A model generated the notes under the pieces. It made no database searches. It saw nothing but the letters and a program-made list of their open reading frames with translations, and was not told where the DNA came from. The position numbers were made by a program, and so were the translations under genes. A stretch of 13,533 bases of DNA from Ilumatobacter sp. (GTDB lineage Bacteria > Actinomycetota > Acidimicrobiia > Acidimicrobiales > Ilumatobacteraceae): the NCBI GenBank assembly GCA_029263275.1, contig JAJCXU010000636.1:1-13533 (forward strand), given 5' to 3'. Below, in pieces: positions 1 through 6,899 of this stretch (its first letter is position 1; every line of letters begins with the position of its first letter).

Positions 1-1210
1 GGTTGGAACTCGCGCCGCCGCTCGCTGTGGCGGTCACATCGTTCATCGTCGCCGACGACGATGAATTGCGCACGCCGGAGTTGTTGTTGGCGCCCGTGGC
101 GGTAGCGGTGACGTGCAGCAACGACAGTGAACCGGCGAGCACATCGGTCGTCAAGATCCCGACCGACCACGCGGGCGTGCCGGTATTGGCGGCGTTGGCG
201 ATCGTGACGTGCCGCAGTTCCGCGGTGATGTTGCCTGCAGACAGCACCGGGGACGGAAATGTTGCGCTGGCACAGGCGCACGTGATGGTGGTGACGTCTT
301 GGCCTGAGCCTTCGATATCGACGTGGTCTTTCATCGCGACCACCGACGTTTCGGTGTAGACACCGGGGGCGATCTTGATCACATACGGTTTGGTCGCGGT
401 CGCTGCCGGCAATGTCGTGCCGATTGCCGTCAATGCCGCAGACAGAGCGGTGTAGTCGCCCGTGTTGTCGTCAGCAACCCAGATCACTTGCGCTGGAGAT
501 TCAGCATTCACACCCGGGTCGCCCTTTTGGCCGTCAGCACCGGGGGCACCCTGTGGTCCGGTGTCGCCTTGTGGTCCGGCGACGCCGGAGGTTTCGAGGG
601 CGGTGACGCGGTTGACGAGGTCGATGAGGCCGGTGTTGGTCGTGTAGCCGACGATGTCGACAATGATGTTGATGGTGTTGCCGGCCGCTGAGCCGTAGTA
701 GATGTCGATCTGGCCAGCGTTCGCGCCGGTGGTGGGTACTGCGACGGTGACGGCGTTGGGGACGGTTTGGCCGGGGACGACGTTGAGGTTTGATGTTGGT
801 GATGCACCGGTTGCGTTGCCGGGGCGGACGCCGATGAACCCTGAGCCTGTTGGGCCAATGCCGGTGAGGTTCAAGAGCACACCGGTCGCGCCGGTCGGGA
901 CGACGATCTTGTTGACTCGCTGGTCGGCCGGCGGTTTGCTTTCGTCGAACGTTTCGATGGTGCCGGTCACGGTGAGCTTGCGTGCGGCGTCGGATTGGAA
1001 CGGACCGTTGAGGCCGACGTCGAAGCGGGTGTCGAGCACACGGGTCGGGTCAACAGTGACCACAGTTGATTCCGACGCACCCGGCAAGGCCAGTACCTGG
1101 GCCGGTGTGGCCACCGTCGCGGTCACGACCGACGCAGCAATTGCCGCGCCGGCAATGGTGAGCGTGCTCAACAGGCGGCGGGAACGGGACAAGACAGGAA
1201 CTGTCGGCAT
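1..1210 (-). CDS. Secreted VLDTR-module / collagen-like / beta-helix protein (5' part; runs off left edge)
   Basis: The minus frame is open from an ATG at 1210 to the window edge, giving 403 residues with no stop. Residues about 1-45 form a signal peptide: a basic start (RSRR), a hydrophobic Ala/Val-rich core, and a likely cleavage near VLALPGA. Residues about 48-180 match a secreted module common in Actinobacteria, with DPTRVLDTR near its start, TSNLNVVPGQTVPN in the middle and IVDIVGY at the end. A short helix (NRVTALETS) precedes seven Gly-X-Y triplets at residues 212-233 (GPQ, GDT, GPQ, GAP, GAD, GQK, GDP). After that come GDYTALSAAL and IKIAPGVYTE, typical of pectinesterase-like right-handed beta-helices. 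The function is probably cell-surface or extracellular binding, but the substrate is unknown. GGAAAG sits 12 nt before the ATG, a rather long spacing. I am sure it is a gene, moderately sure of the domains, and cannot judge its full length. Confidence 0.88.
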   Translation of the reverse strand, partial: MPTVPVLSRSRRLLSTLTIAGAAIAASVVTATVATPAQVLALPGASESTVVTVDPTRVLDTRFDVGLNGPFQSDAARKLTVTGTIETFDESKPPADQRVNKIVVPTGATGVLLNLTGIGPTGSGFIGVRPGNATGASPTSNLNVVPGQTVPNAVTVAVPTTGANAGQIDIYYGSAAGNTINIIVDIVGYTTNTGLIDLVNRVTALETSGVAGPQGDTGPQGAPGADGQKGDPGVNAESPAQVIWVADDNTGDYTALSAALTAIGTTLPAATATKPYVIKIAPGVYTETSVVAMKDHVDIEGSGQDVTTITCACASATFPSPVLSAGNITAELRHVTIANAANTGTPAWSVGILTTDVLAGSLSLLHVTATATGANNNSGVRNSSSSATMNDVTATASGGASSN

Positions 1211-1500
1211 AACGGTTGGTCGCTTTCCATTCGGCAAGTGCACCAATGGTCAGGCACGCTCAGTTGTGCGACGAAACCTAGGCCCCGCACCACCAACTGT
1301 CCAGACATGTGGTCACCCGACAACCCGGCATCGAGGTGGCCGAGGGGCGGGTCGTCCAAGTCTTCGACGGCGACGGCGCCGGTCAGCCGCCCCGAAACGC
1401 GAGATCAACAAGAAGCCGCAGACGTCCAGCACGCACACAGAACATTCGGCAGTCCGCACCATCGACCTGCCCGCTCACGCCGACCCGCTAGCTGGTGGCG
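1211..1500. other. Intergenic region between the HNH gene and the secreted-protein gene
   Basis: These 290 bases separate two minus-strand genes. I see no convincing coding frame: the plus-strand open frames across it read through from the antisense of the neighbours. The only signal I can support is the candidate promoter at 1275-1303. I found no strong terminator hairpin with a T-run downstream of the HNH gene. Confidence 0.5.
1275..1303 (-). promoter_or_regulatory. Candidate sigma70-type promoter for the secreted protein
   Basis: Read on the minus strand, TGGACA (1298-1303) is followed after exactly 17 nt by TAGGTT (1275-1280). The first is one mismatch from TTGACA; the second keeps only the TAnnnT core of a -10 box. 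The start would fall near 1268, leaving a leader of about 58 nt before the ATG at 1210. This is a pattern match only. Confidence 0.35.
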
Positions 1501-2727
1501 TCAGGCAGCTCGTCGCTCGCCAGATCGTTCGATGAGCAGGTCGGGGCAGCTTCTGCTGTGCAACGTGCCGTCAGCAAGAAACACGCTGAGTTGTCGAGTG
1601 CTCGCGTCGAGTTGCAATCGCCATCGTCCTTCATGGGCTCGATGGTGGTGGTACGTGCAGACCGGGAGCAGGTTCGCCAGGTCGGTCGGCCCGTGATCGT
1701 GGTCCCATTCGGCGAGGTGATGGATCTCGGTGCGGTCGAAGCTGGTCTCGCAGCCGTCAACTGCACAGGTGCGGTACATCGACCGCAGCGCCGCCCGCTG
1801 TGCACGGGTCGCATGACGCTTGGCCCGCCCAACGTCGAGCGGCTGGCTGTCGCCACCCAGGACGACGGGGATGATCTTGGCGTCACAGGCCAGGCGACGA
1901 GCTGTCTCCACAGCCAGTGACGTGCCGTCGACATATTCGCAGACGGTGTCGAGGTGCGTACCGCTCGTGAGCGTTGCGAGGTCGACGTGCACGACCACTT
2001 CAGGCACGGTCTGAGCTGACGCTCGAGTACTCGTGATGAGCCCGACGAGTGCAGCAGCAGCGACTTGGTCGTACCGCTCCCCCTCATGTTCAGAGCTCTT
2101 GCGCAGCGCTGCGACTTCAGCGTCGATCTTCGCCTTGAAACGCTGATACTCGTCGGGATGTAGATCGGCGCGGATCCAGCCCATGCCCGTCGTGTCGTTG
2201 ATGCCGTGACTCAGCGTCGCAAGCGACCGTTGATGTTCCGACCGATCGATGGCCTCGTCGTCAGTCGAGAGGGCCTCGACTCGCCGACGGAGGTGCTGGG
2301 CGAACTGTGCCGGAGTCGTCGCCGCGGCGTGCGACGCCAGGTCGGCGCCGGCGGCGAACAGTTGCGCACGCTGCTCGTCATCGAGCTTGCCTGCCGCGTT
2401 GGCCAGAGCGTCGGCGTGCTCGTCAGAGACACGCCCCGCCTCACGTTGCTCCCCCAACGCCGGCACGTTGCCATAGGCACTGGCGCGCCGTTCGTTCTTC
2501 GCTGCTTGCCTGCCCGACGAGCGGTCGGTACGAGCCAACACGTCAACGACCGGAGGTGCCGCCCCTTCAGCCTCAAGCTCGCCAAGTCGACGAGTGATCT
2601 CAGCCTTGCGCACCGACACCCACCCATCAACCCGGTTCAAGTCACGCAGCGCAGCAGCAAGATCAATGGCACAGGCGTCCGCCAGGTCGACTGAATCGAT
2701 CCGTTCGGCGAGCGCCCCGATGCCCAT
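1501..2727 (-). CDS. DUF222 / HNH endonuclease-family protein (13E12-type)
   Basis: The 408-residue protein has the usual two-part layout of the actinobacterial 13E12/DUF222 family. Residues about 20-290 are the helical DUF222 region, including GMGWIRADLHPDEY near 181-194. A C-terminal HNH nuclease domain spans about 318-366. In the HNH domain I see C321 and C326 (CAVDGC), the H336-H337 pair (EIHHL), N352 in DLANLLPVC, C357, the histidines at 360-362 and H365, so both the metal-binding Cys/His set and the catalytic His-Asn-His look intact. The ATG at 2727 is the most upstream start and has no Shine-Dalgarno. A -10-like TATCCT ends 6 nt before it, which would make the mRNA leaderless. The family is abundant in actinobacterial genomes, sometimes in many copies, and its role is not settled. 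A SOS-box-like palindrome in front suggests a link to DNA damage. Confidence 0.92.
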   Translation of the reverse strand: MGIGALAERIDSVDLADACAIDLAAALRDLNRVDGWVSVRKAEITRRLGELEAEGAAPPVVDVLARTDRSSGRQAAKNERRASAYGNVPALGEQREAGRVSDEHADALANAAGKLDDEQRAQLFAAGADLASHAAATTPAQFAQHLRRRVEALSTDDEAIDRSEHQRSLATLSHGINDTTGMGWIRADLHPDEYQRFKAKIDAEVAALRKSSEHEGERYDQVAAAALVGLITSTRASAQTVPEVVVHVDLATLTSGTHLDTVCEYVDGTSLAVETARRLACDAKIIPVVLGGDSQPLDVGRAKRHATRAQRAALRSMYRTCAVDGCETSFDRTEIHHLAEWDHDHGPTDLANLLPVCTYHHHRAHEGRWRLQLDASTRQLSVFLADGTLHSRSCPDLLIERSGERRAA

Positions 2728-2733
2728 GCCAGG

Positions 2734-2761
2734 AGGATATCCATCTCTTCATCTCTTCCAA
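2734..2761 (-). promoter_or_regulatory. Candidate leaderless promoter of the DUF222-HNH gene
   Basis: On the minus strand TTGGAA (2756-2761) and TATCCT (2734-2739) are 16 nt apart, each matching 4 of 6 consensus bases. The -10 ends 6 nt before the ATG at 2727, so transcription would begin at or next to the start codon. This fits the absence of a ribosome binding site. The LexA-like palindrome overlaps the -35 element. Confidence 0.4.
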
Positions 2762-2772
2762 CGTATGTTCGT
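2757..2772 (-). promoter_or_regulatory. LexA/SOS-box-like palindrome upstream of the DUF222-HNH gene
   Basis: The minus strand reads ACGAACATACGTTGGA. Compared with the actinobacterial SOS consensus TCGAAC-N4-GTTCGA it matches 10 of the 12 fixed positions, including the full GAAC and GTT cores. It covers the candidate -35, where a repressor would block transcription. From memory, several 13E12-family genes in Mycobacterium tuberculosis were reported to carry SOS boxes, which makes the match more believable. Binding here is inference. Confidence 0.5.
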
Positions 2773-2798
2773 TCTTTGTCATTCTTCTAGAACATACG
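2762..2798. repeat. Inverted repeat upstream of the DUF222-HNH gene
   Basis: CGTATGTTC (2762-2770) recurs as its perfect reverse complement GAACATACG (2790-2798), with 19 nt between. The inner arm is part of the SOS-box-like palindrome. The outer arm matches 8 of 12 SOS-box positions, so it could be a second, weaker repressor site. The spacer is long for a terminator hairpin and there is no G/C-rich stem. Confidence 0.45.
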
Positions 2799-2857
2799 CT
2801 CCCTCCGGTTGATCGCCTGTCGCTGCGGCGGACCAAGGCCGTCGACGGCGTTCAGGC

Positions 2858-3586
2858 TCAGCAGTCGTTGCGCTCGTAGCTCATCGCTACAACAAGATCG
2901 CTGGCGTCGAGCCGGAACACGACCGGCCCGTTTCCGGCGAGTCCGAGAAACCGGTCGTCCTTTCGAAGGGACTGAGCCCAACTCACGTCGTCAAGCCGGT
3001 CAGCCGGGGTGCCGAGTCCAATCCCGTCGATGGTGGTGATGCCGCTCGATTCGGCGATCTCGGTATCGAGCGGAGGCGACAACGCGAGCGCCGCGTCACC
3101 GATGCTCCAGGCCGACAGATACGTTGCGGTGGGGTCGACGGACTGTCGCGTCAGGACGAAGCGAATGTCATTCCAGAGCAGCGACCGGTACTCCGAAGCG
3201 CCGTTGCATGCGTAGGCGTCGGGCATCGGAATCCAGTCCGTGTCGTCATCTGCGTCACCCAGAGTCTCACTCACCTCTTCGACCATGGCAGCTTCGTCCA
3301 CCTCGTCGAAGGCGCTGTATCCGAACACCGACGGGTTGCGTACGGGATCACTGTCGCGGTTGAAGTCGAGCGCCCCCACGACGGTAGATGACTCCGGCTC
3401 GTCGACGACGGTTGCCGGAGGATTGGTGTTCGCTGGCGATTCCGCGGTCGTCGGTGCCTCGGTCGTCGCTGGTGGTTCCGTGGTGGTTGGCGCCTCGGTC
3501 GATGCCGGGTCATCTGAGGCGCATGCTGCGACGGTGGTCAGCCAGATGATTGCGAGGACGGCAACGAGTCGGTGAGATGGGAGCAT
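2858..3586 (-). CDS. Thr/Pro-rich lipoprotein of unknown function
   Basis: The 242-residue protein starts with a lipoprotein signal (basic SHR, hydrophobic core, lipobox VAAC with Cys22), so it should be attached to the outer face of the membrane. Residues about 28-60 are a low-complexity linker built from repeated TTE-P/A and APTT units, acting as a stalk. The remaining ~175 residues form an acidic domain with only two further cysteines, C127 and the penultimate-to-stop C242, which could pair in a disulfide. The stretch TTIDGIGLGTPADRL (184-198) resembles short motifs seen in other actinobacterial lipoproteins, but I do not recognise the family. The start is well supported by GAAAGGA at 3594-3600, 7 nt upstream. 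It is divergent from relB with 61 bp between them. There is no clue to function from its neighbours. Confidence 0.85.
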   Translation of the reverse strand: MLPSHRLVAVLAIIWLTTVAACASDDPASTEAPTTTEPPATTEAPTTAESPANTNPPATVVDEPESSTVVGALDFNRDSDPVRNPSVFGYSAFDEVDEAAMVEEVSETLGDADDDTDWIPMPDAYACNGASEYRSLLWNDIRFVLTRQSVDPTATYLSAWSIGDAALALSPPLDTEIAESSGITTIDGIGLGTPADRLDDVSWAQSLRKDDRFLGLAGNGPVVFRLDASDLVVAMSYERNDC

Positions 3587-3593
3587 GCTGGGG

Positions 3594-3600
3594 TCCTTTC
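3594..3600 (-). promoter_or_regulatory. Ribosome binding site of the lipoprotein gene
   Basis: GAAAGGA on the minus strand lies 7 nt before the ATG at 3586. It is one of the few clear Shine-Dalgarno sequences in the window and fixes this start. Confidence 0.65.
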
Positions 3601-3630
3601 TCAGGCGTCGTCATCCGGGGGTCTCGACGG

Positions 3631-3648
3631 TGACTATAATATTAGTCA
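3631..3648 (+). promoter_or_regulatory. relBE promoter -10 box inside an operator-like palindrome
   Basis: TGACTATAATATTAGTCA has perfect 6-bp arms (TGACTA / TAGTCA) around a 6-nt A/T centre. It contains a perfect TATAAT at 3635-3640. The -10 ends 7 nt before the relB ATG (3648), so the transcript is probably leaderless; I see no good -35. Phd/YefM-type antitoxins repress their own operons by binding palindromes over the promoter, and this element is well placed for that. Confidence 0.6.
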
Positions 3649-3920
3649 TGTCCGCAACCTTGCCGCTTGCCCAGGTCAAGTCGAAGTTCTCCGAAATGAT
3701 CGACCGCGTCGAGCACACTCACGACCGAATCGTCGTCACCCGCAACGGACGGCCCGCAGCCGTCATGATCAGCCCCGACGACCTAGCATCGCTCGAAGAC
3801 ACCCTCGAGTTGCTGTCCGATCCCGAAGCGATGCGCGGACTCGCTGAAGCGAAGCGTGCGGCCGACACCGGCAACTACGTCACAGGCGACGAACTTCGCG
3901 CGCGCTTCGCGTCCAAGTGA
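3648..3920 (+). CDS. relB: RelB-type antitoxin (Phd/YefM family)
   Basis: This 90-residue protein is a type II antitoxin. The N-terminal ~55 residues carry the Phd/YefM DNA-binding and dimer fold: LPLAQVKSKFSEMIDRV, then RIVVTRNGRPAAVMISPDDLASLE. The C-terminal part (DTGNYVTGDELRARF) is the usual toxin-wrapping tail. As I remember the sequence, it is close to M. tuberculosis RelB (Rv1247c). An upstream in-frame ATG at 3585 would add 21 residues unrelated to the family and cross the promoter, so I chose the ATG at 3648, which sits 7 nt after a perfect TATAAT and needs no leader. The gene overlaps relE by 4 bp (GTGA), implying coupled translation. It probably represses its own operon through the palindrome at 3631-3648. 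Confidence 0.93.
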   Translation: MSATLPLAQVKSKFSEMIDRVEHTHDRIVVTRNGRPAAVMISPDDLASLEDTLELLSDPEAMRGLAEAKRAADTGNYVTGDELRARFASK

Positions 3921-4198
3921 CCGAGCGCGACGACCCCTACGAACTGCGCGTCACCGGCCCAGCACAACGGCACCTGGATCGACTTACAGAAGGCACCGCC
4001 GCTGCAATTGTCGAGTTCATGCTGGGCGCCCTGGTCGCCAACCCCCACCGCGTCGGAGGGCGTCTACAGCGCGAACTCGCCGGGCTGCACGCTGCGCGAC
4101 GAGGGGCGTATCGAGTGATCTACGAGATCGACGACAATCAGCACGCCGTCATCGTCCTGCGAATTAATCACCGCTCACGCGTCTACAGATCCCGCTGA
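3917..4198 (+). CDS. relE: RelE-type toxin (RelE/ParE superfamily)
   Basis: The 93-residue protein is the toxin partner of the upstream antitoxin. RelE toxins cleave mRNA in the ribosomal A site, halting translation when the antitoxin is degraded. The family pattern is clear: PAQRHLDRL in the first helix, RELAGLHAARRGAYRVIYEID in the beta-sheet core, and the C-terminal IVLRINHRSRVYR with the late His/Arg/Tyr cluster usual for mycobacterial RelE. Several Arg/Lys candidates for the catalytic surface are present, and nothing looks truncated. As I remember it, the sequence resembles Rv1246c. The GTG start at 3917 overlaps the relB stop. The gene ends in front of a small hairpin and faces the DUF2079 gene. 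A ParE-like gyrase inhibitor is the alternative, but the motifs favour RelE. Confidence 0.92.
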   Translation: MTERDDPYELRVTGPAQRHLDRLTEGTAAAIVEFMLGALVANPHRVGGRLQRELAGLHAARRGAYRVIYEIDDNQHAVIVLRINHRSRVYRSR

Positions 4199-4213
4199 CC
4201 GCCACACCTACCG

Positions 4214-4230
4214 CTCCGCAGAAGGCGGAG
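4214..4230. terminator. Small hairpin between convergent relE and the DUF2079 gene
   Basis: CTCCGC (4214-4219) and GCGGAG (4225-4230) form a perfect 6-bp G/C-rich stem with a 5-nt loop, 15 nt after the relE stop and 20 nt from the facing DUF2079 stop. There is no T-run on either side, so termination is a guess based on position. Confidence 0.35.
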
Positions 4231-4250
4231 GAATCCCGCTGGGCGCAACG

Positions 4251-5846
4251 TCAGTTGCCGGGCAGTGGAACGCTTCGATCGCGCTCGTAGAGGACCCAGT
4301 ACTGATTGGCCGCCACTTCGATGAACGCCTCTTCGATCACTGCGAAGTCGTCGGCCACGTTCTCGTCCTCACTTGTGGGCAGCACGACGAAGTCGACGCC
4401 GTCGGCACGCTCCGCGAGCCGGATGCCTTCGAGCGAGCGGTCGGGCCCGTAGAGCACCAGACGGAACGGATTCGGGAACTGGTAGATCTCGGTTCGATAC
4501 GCGATGTGCGGCGTCACCCGGTGATGGGCAGCCACGCTCGCTCCTTCGGGAATCTCCTCGATGATCTCGCGCATCGTCACCGCGTAGACGTTGTCCGGAT
4601 CGCCATAGAACAGCAGCGTGCGGCCCCACGGCATCGGGGCCCACATGTACGCGGTGACGAACGACGAGAAGGCGAGCGCACCGATACCAACGGCCCGCAA
4701 CGGCAGTTGGAACGATTGCAGTTCGACGCGCCCCTGCACCGCGCCGAGCGCGTGGACCGTACCGATGGCAAGCGCCGGCACGGCAACGAGCGCGTAGTGA
4801 TACTGGATCTGATACTGGTACCAGAACGTGCTCAGCACGTTGGTGAACAGCACCAGAGCGCTGATCAGTGCGATGCCTGGCAGCCGCAGGAAAATCCACG
4901 CAAACGGCGACGTCATCTGCCACAGGTACCACGGGCGTCCATCTGCTCGGAGGTGATCAACGAGTTGGGTCGGGTTGGTCACCGCCGTGTCGATCAGGCG
5001 TTTCGCTGCCGCCCCAGTTCCGTCGCCCGGCTGACTGAACGGGATGCGCCAGGCATTCAGTGTCGGTTGGCCGATCAACCCGCGCATCACCACGTACATC
5101 GCCGTGAACATGAACCACAGCGAGCCGAACACCGTGATCAATCCGATCCGACGGTCGCGGCGAATCGCGACCCAGATACCGAGCGGGACGAGGACGAGCG
5201 AAACGTCTTCTTTGACGAGCAACGACAGCACGACGAATGCCGCGTACAACTTCCACTTCCGTTCCAATGCCGCGTAGAGCGCCACGCCGACGAAGACACC
5301 GAGGAATGAGTCCGGGTGGAAGTTTTCGAGGTTCGCCCAGCCCACGGCCGGGTGCAGCAGGTACGTGCCAGCGGCAATCAGTGCCAACCACTCAGACTCC
5401 AACCGTCGGCGGCCGTACAGAAAGACCGGGATCGCACCCGCGGCGATGGCCGCTGACTGCCCGAAAAACATGATCCACGCGCCGGGAGCAATCCAATAGA
5501 GCGGAACGAGGAACAGCAGCACGAACGACGTGTGGTCGCCGAACATGTTTCTGCCCATCAACGTGACAAAGGGAGCCTTGCCTCGCGACAGCAGCCACAT
5601 TCCCTGGTCGTACAGACCCGAGTCGTACGACGACGTGCCGAGGCCGTGATGGATATCGAGGCCGCGCTGTGTGAAGTAGGCCGTCCAGAGCACCACAGCA
5701 CACGTGAGCAGGACCTGCGGAATCGTCCGTTGCCGCAGCCATTCGTTCACGGTCCGCTTCGGAACCGGCGCCTCTGCAGCGTCGCTCAGGTCGACTGCAT
5801 CGTCGGGCGCGTCGTCGCTCCGATCGATCGTCACCTGGTCGGTCAT
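4251..5846 (-). CDS. DUF2079 polytopic membrane protein
   Basis: The 531-residue protein has an acidic cytoplasmic N-terminus (about 1-40), a first membrane helix near 43-60, and roughly eight to ten more up to about residue 402. A soluble C-terminal domain follows (about 410-531). The family signatures are visible: YDSGLYDQ (74-81), GDHTSF (103-108), NFHPDSF (175-181), KEDVSL (212-217) and QYHYAL (348-353). DUF2079 proteins have a GT-C glycosyltransferase-like layout, with conserved acidic residues in outer loops, and may transfer sugars from lipid carriers. No substrate has been firmly assigned, and I cannot assign one here. The gene follows nusB after 15 bp and may be co-transcribed with it. 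GAGG lies only 2 nt before the ATG, so the start is not strongly supported. Confidence 0.88.
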   Translation of the reverse strand: MTDQVTIDRSDDAPDDAVDLSDAAEAPVPKRTVNEWLRQRTIPQVLLTCAVVLWTAYFTQRGLDIHHGLGTSSYDSGLYDQGMWLLSRGKAPFVTLMGRNMFGDHTSFVLLFLVPLYWIAPGAWIMFFGQSAAIAAGAIPVFLYGRRRLESEWLALIAAGTYLLHPAVGWANLENFHPDSFLGVFVGVALYAALERKWKLYAAFVVLSLLVKEDVSLVLVPLGIWVAIRRDRRIGLITVFGSLWFMFTAMYVVMRGLIGQPTLNAWRIPFSQPGDGTGAAAKRLIDTAVTNPTQLVDHLRADGRPWYLWQMTSPFAWIFLRLPGIALISALVLFTNVLSTFWYQYQIQYHYALVAVPALAIGTVHALGAVQGRVELQSFQLPLRAVGIGALAFSSFVTAYMWAPMPWGRTLLFYGDPDNVYAVTMREIIEEIPEGASVAAHHRVTPHIAYRTEIYQFPNPFRLVLYGPDRSLEGIRLAERADGVDFVVLPTSEDENVADDFAVIEEAFIEVAANQYWVLYERDRSVPLPGN

Positions 5847-5861
5847 GACCTCAGTCTCGCG

Positions 5862-6275
5862 TCAACGAAGTGGGTCGTCTGGTCGCAGCTCGCTCGACAA
5901 AGCAGCCAGCACACCATTGACGAACTTCCCGCTGTCGTCAGTGGAAAAACGCTTCGCCAGCTTCACGGCCTCGTCGAGAACCACCGCAACCGGCACATCG
6001 GTGCGTTCACGCAGTTCGAAGGCGGCCAGGCGGAGCACGTTGAGATCGAGCACCGGCATGCGTTCCAGCGTCCACCCCTTGGCCTTGCCGGCAATCGCCG
6101 CGTCGAGGTCCGCAGCGTGCGTCTCGACACCGGTGACGAGTTCGACGGTGAGTTCGTCCGGTTCGAGCACCTGCAAGCTGAGCGCGTCGCTCGGGCTGAT
6201 GCCCTTGGAATGCGCTTCGTACAGCAAATAGAGCGCTCGTTCACGCGCGTCGGACCGCTCGTCCGGGCGCGACAT
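5862..6275 (-). CDS. nusB: Transcription antitermination factor NusB
   Basis: NusB joins NusE (ribosomal protein S10) at boxA RNA and supports antitermination in rRNA operons. The protein has the all-helical NusB pattern: DARERALYLLYEAH at the start, LDLNVLRLAAFELRERTDVPVAVVLDEAVKLAKRFSTDDSGKFVNGVLAAL at the end. The phrase DEAVKLAKRFSTDDSGKFVNGVL is close to the family consensus. With the ATG at 6275 the product is 137 residues, the normal size. A GTG at 6296 with a weak GGAT before it would add 7 residues and is a real alternative. The longer frame up to 6365 overlaps efp and is unlikely. The gene lies 34 bp after efp in the classic pepQ-efp-nusB order. Confidence 0.95.
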   Translation of the reverse strand: MSRPDERSDARERALYLLYEAHSKGISPSDALSLQVLEPDELTVELVTGVETHAADLDAAIAGKAKGWTLERMPVLDLNVLRLAAFELRERTDVPVAVVLDEAVKLAKRFSTDDSGKFVNGVLAALSSELRPDDPLR

Positions 6276-6309
6276 GTTCGCGTTGATCGATGCCACAGTG
6301 ATCCAGGAC

Positions 6310-6873
6310 TCAGGCGCGGGCCATGTACTCGCCGGTGCGAGTGTCGACCTTGATCCGGTCGCCAATGTTCACGAACAGGGGCACCTTCACCTCTTTGCCG
6401 GTCTCCAGTGTTGCCGGCTTCGTGCCACCGCTCGACCGGTCACCTTGGAGACCCGGCTCGGTGATCGTGACCTCGAGCTCGACCGACGCCGGAATCTCGA
6501 CGCCGATGATCTCGCCCTGGTACATCGCGACCTGGGCGATCATCTGCTCGACGAGATAGTCGGCGGCGTCGCCGAGCGCTGTGCGCTCCACGTTGAGCTG
6601 GTCGTACGTCGACGTGTTCATGAACACGTAGTCGTCACCGTCGGCGTACAAGTACTGCATGTCCTGGCGGTCGACGATGGCCTGTTCGACCTTGATGCCG
6701 GCGTTGAAGGTCTTGTCGATCACCGCGCCGGTCCGAGCGTTGCGAATCTTGGTGCGCACGAACGCGCCACCCTTGCCCGGCTTGACGTGCTGGAATTCGA
6801 CGACCTGAAACAGGCCGTTCTCCAGTTCGAGAGTGAGACCATTCTTCAGGTCGTTCACGGAAATCTGTGGCAT
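6310..6873 (-). CDS. efp: Translation elongation factor P
   Basis: EF-P binds the ribosome between the P and E sites and relieves stalling at consecutive prolines. The 187-residue protein has full length and all three beta-barrel domains: KOW-like domain I (about 1-65), domain II (about 66-128) and the C-terminal domain ending with the usual [14 protein letters not shown]. The domain I loop that reaches the peptidyl transferase centre reads [10 protein letters not shown], with K34 at the tip. I see no EpmA- or EarP-type modification gene nearby. The actinobacterial subfamily described as unmodified has PGKGP; here the last position is Gly. The start is backed by a weak AGAGAAG 4 nt upstream of the ATG. 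It follows pepQ after 26 bp. Confidence 0.97.
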   Translation of the reverse strand: MPQISVNDLKNGLTLELENGLFQVVEFQHVKPGKGGAFVRTKIRNARTGAVIDKTFNAGIKVEQAIVDRQDMQYLYADGDDYVFMNTSTYDQLNVERTALGDAADYLVEQMIAQVAMYQGEIIGVEIPASVELEVTITEPGLQGDRSSGGTKPATLETGKEVKVPLFVNIGDRIKVDTRTGEYMARA

Positions 6874-6899
6874 GGGCTTCTCTGTTTCTGGGTGGAGAG

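Noticed and set aside
702..1535. Long plus-strand open frames over the left gene and the intergenic region (also 3-359 and 323-691)
   Set aside because: They are antisense to the secreted protein, whose minus frame has a signal peptide and recognisable domains. The plus-strand products are low-complexity and match nothing I know.
2731..2736. AGGAGG on the plus strand, a perfect Shine-Dalgarno
   Set aside because: No plausible plus-strand gene starts behind it. On the coding (minus) strand it belongs to the stretch before the HNH start, and part of it forms the -10-like TATCCT.
3420..3530. Repetitive GGTCGT/GCCTCGGTCG-like DNA, looked at as a possible repeat array
   Set aside because: It is explained by the Thr/Pro/Glu-rich stalk of the lipoprotein; units are irregular and there are no spacers as in a CRISPR array.
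3585..3647. Longer RelB starting at the ATG at 3585
   Set aside because: The extra 21 residues do not fit the family and would be translated across the perfect TATAAT and operator palindrome.
4506..5309. Plus-strand open frame of 267 codons inside the DUF2079 gene
   Set aside because: The product is Arg/His/Gln-rich without any domain, typical of the antisense of a high-GC membrane-protein gene.
5532..6353. Plus-strand open frame of 273 codons across DUF2079, nusB and efp
   Set aside because: It is antisense to three well-supported genes and shows no family features.
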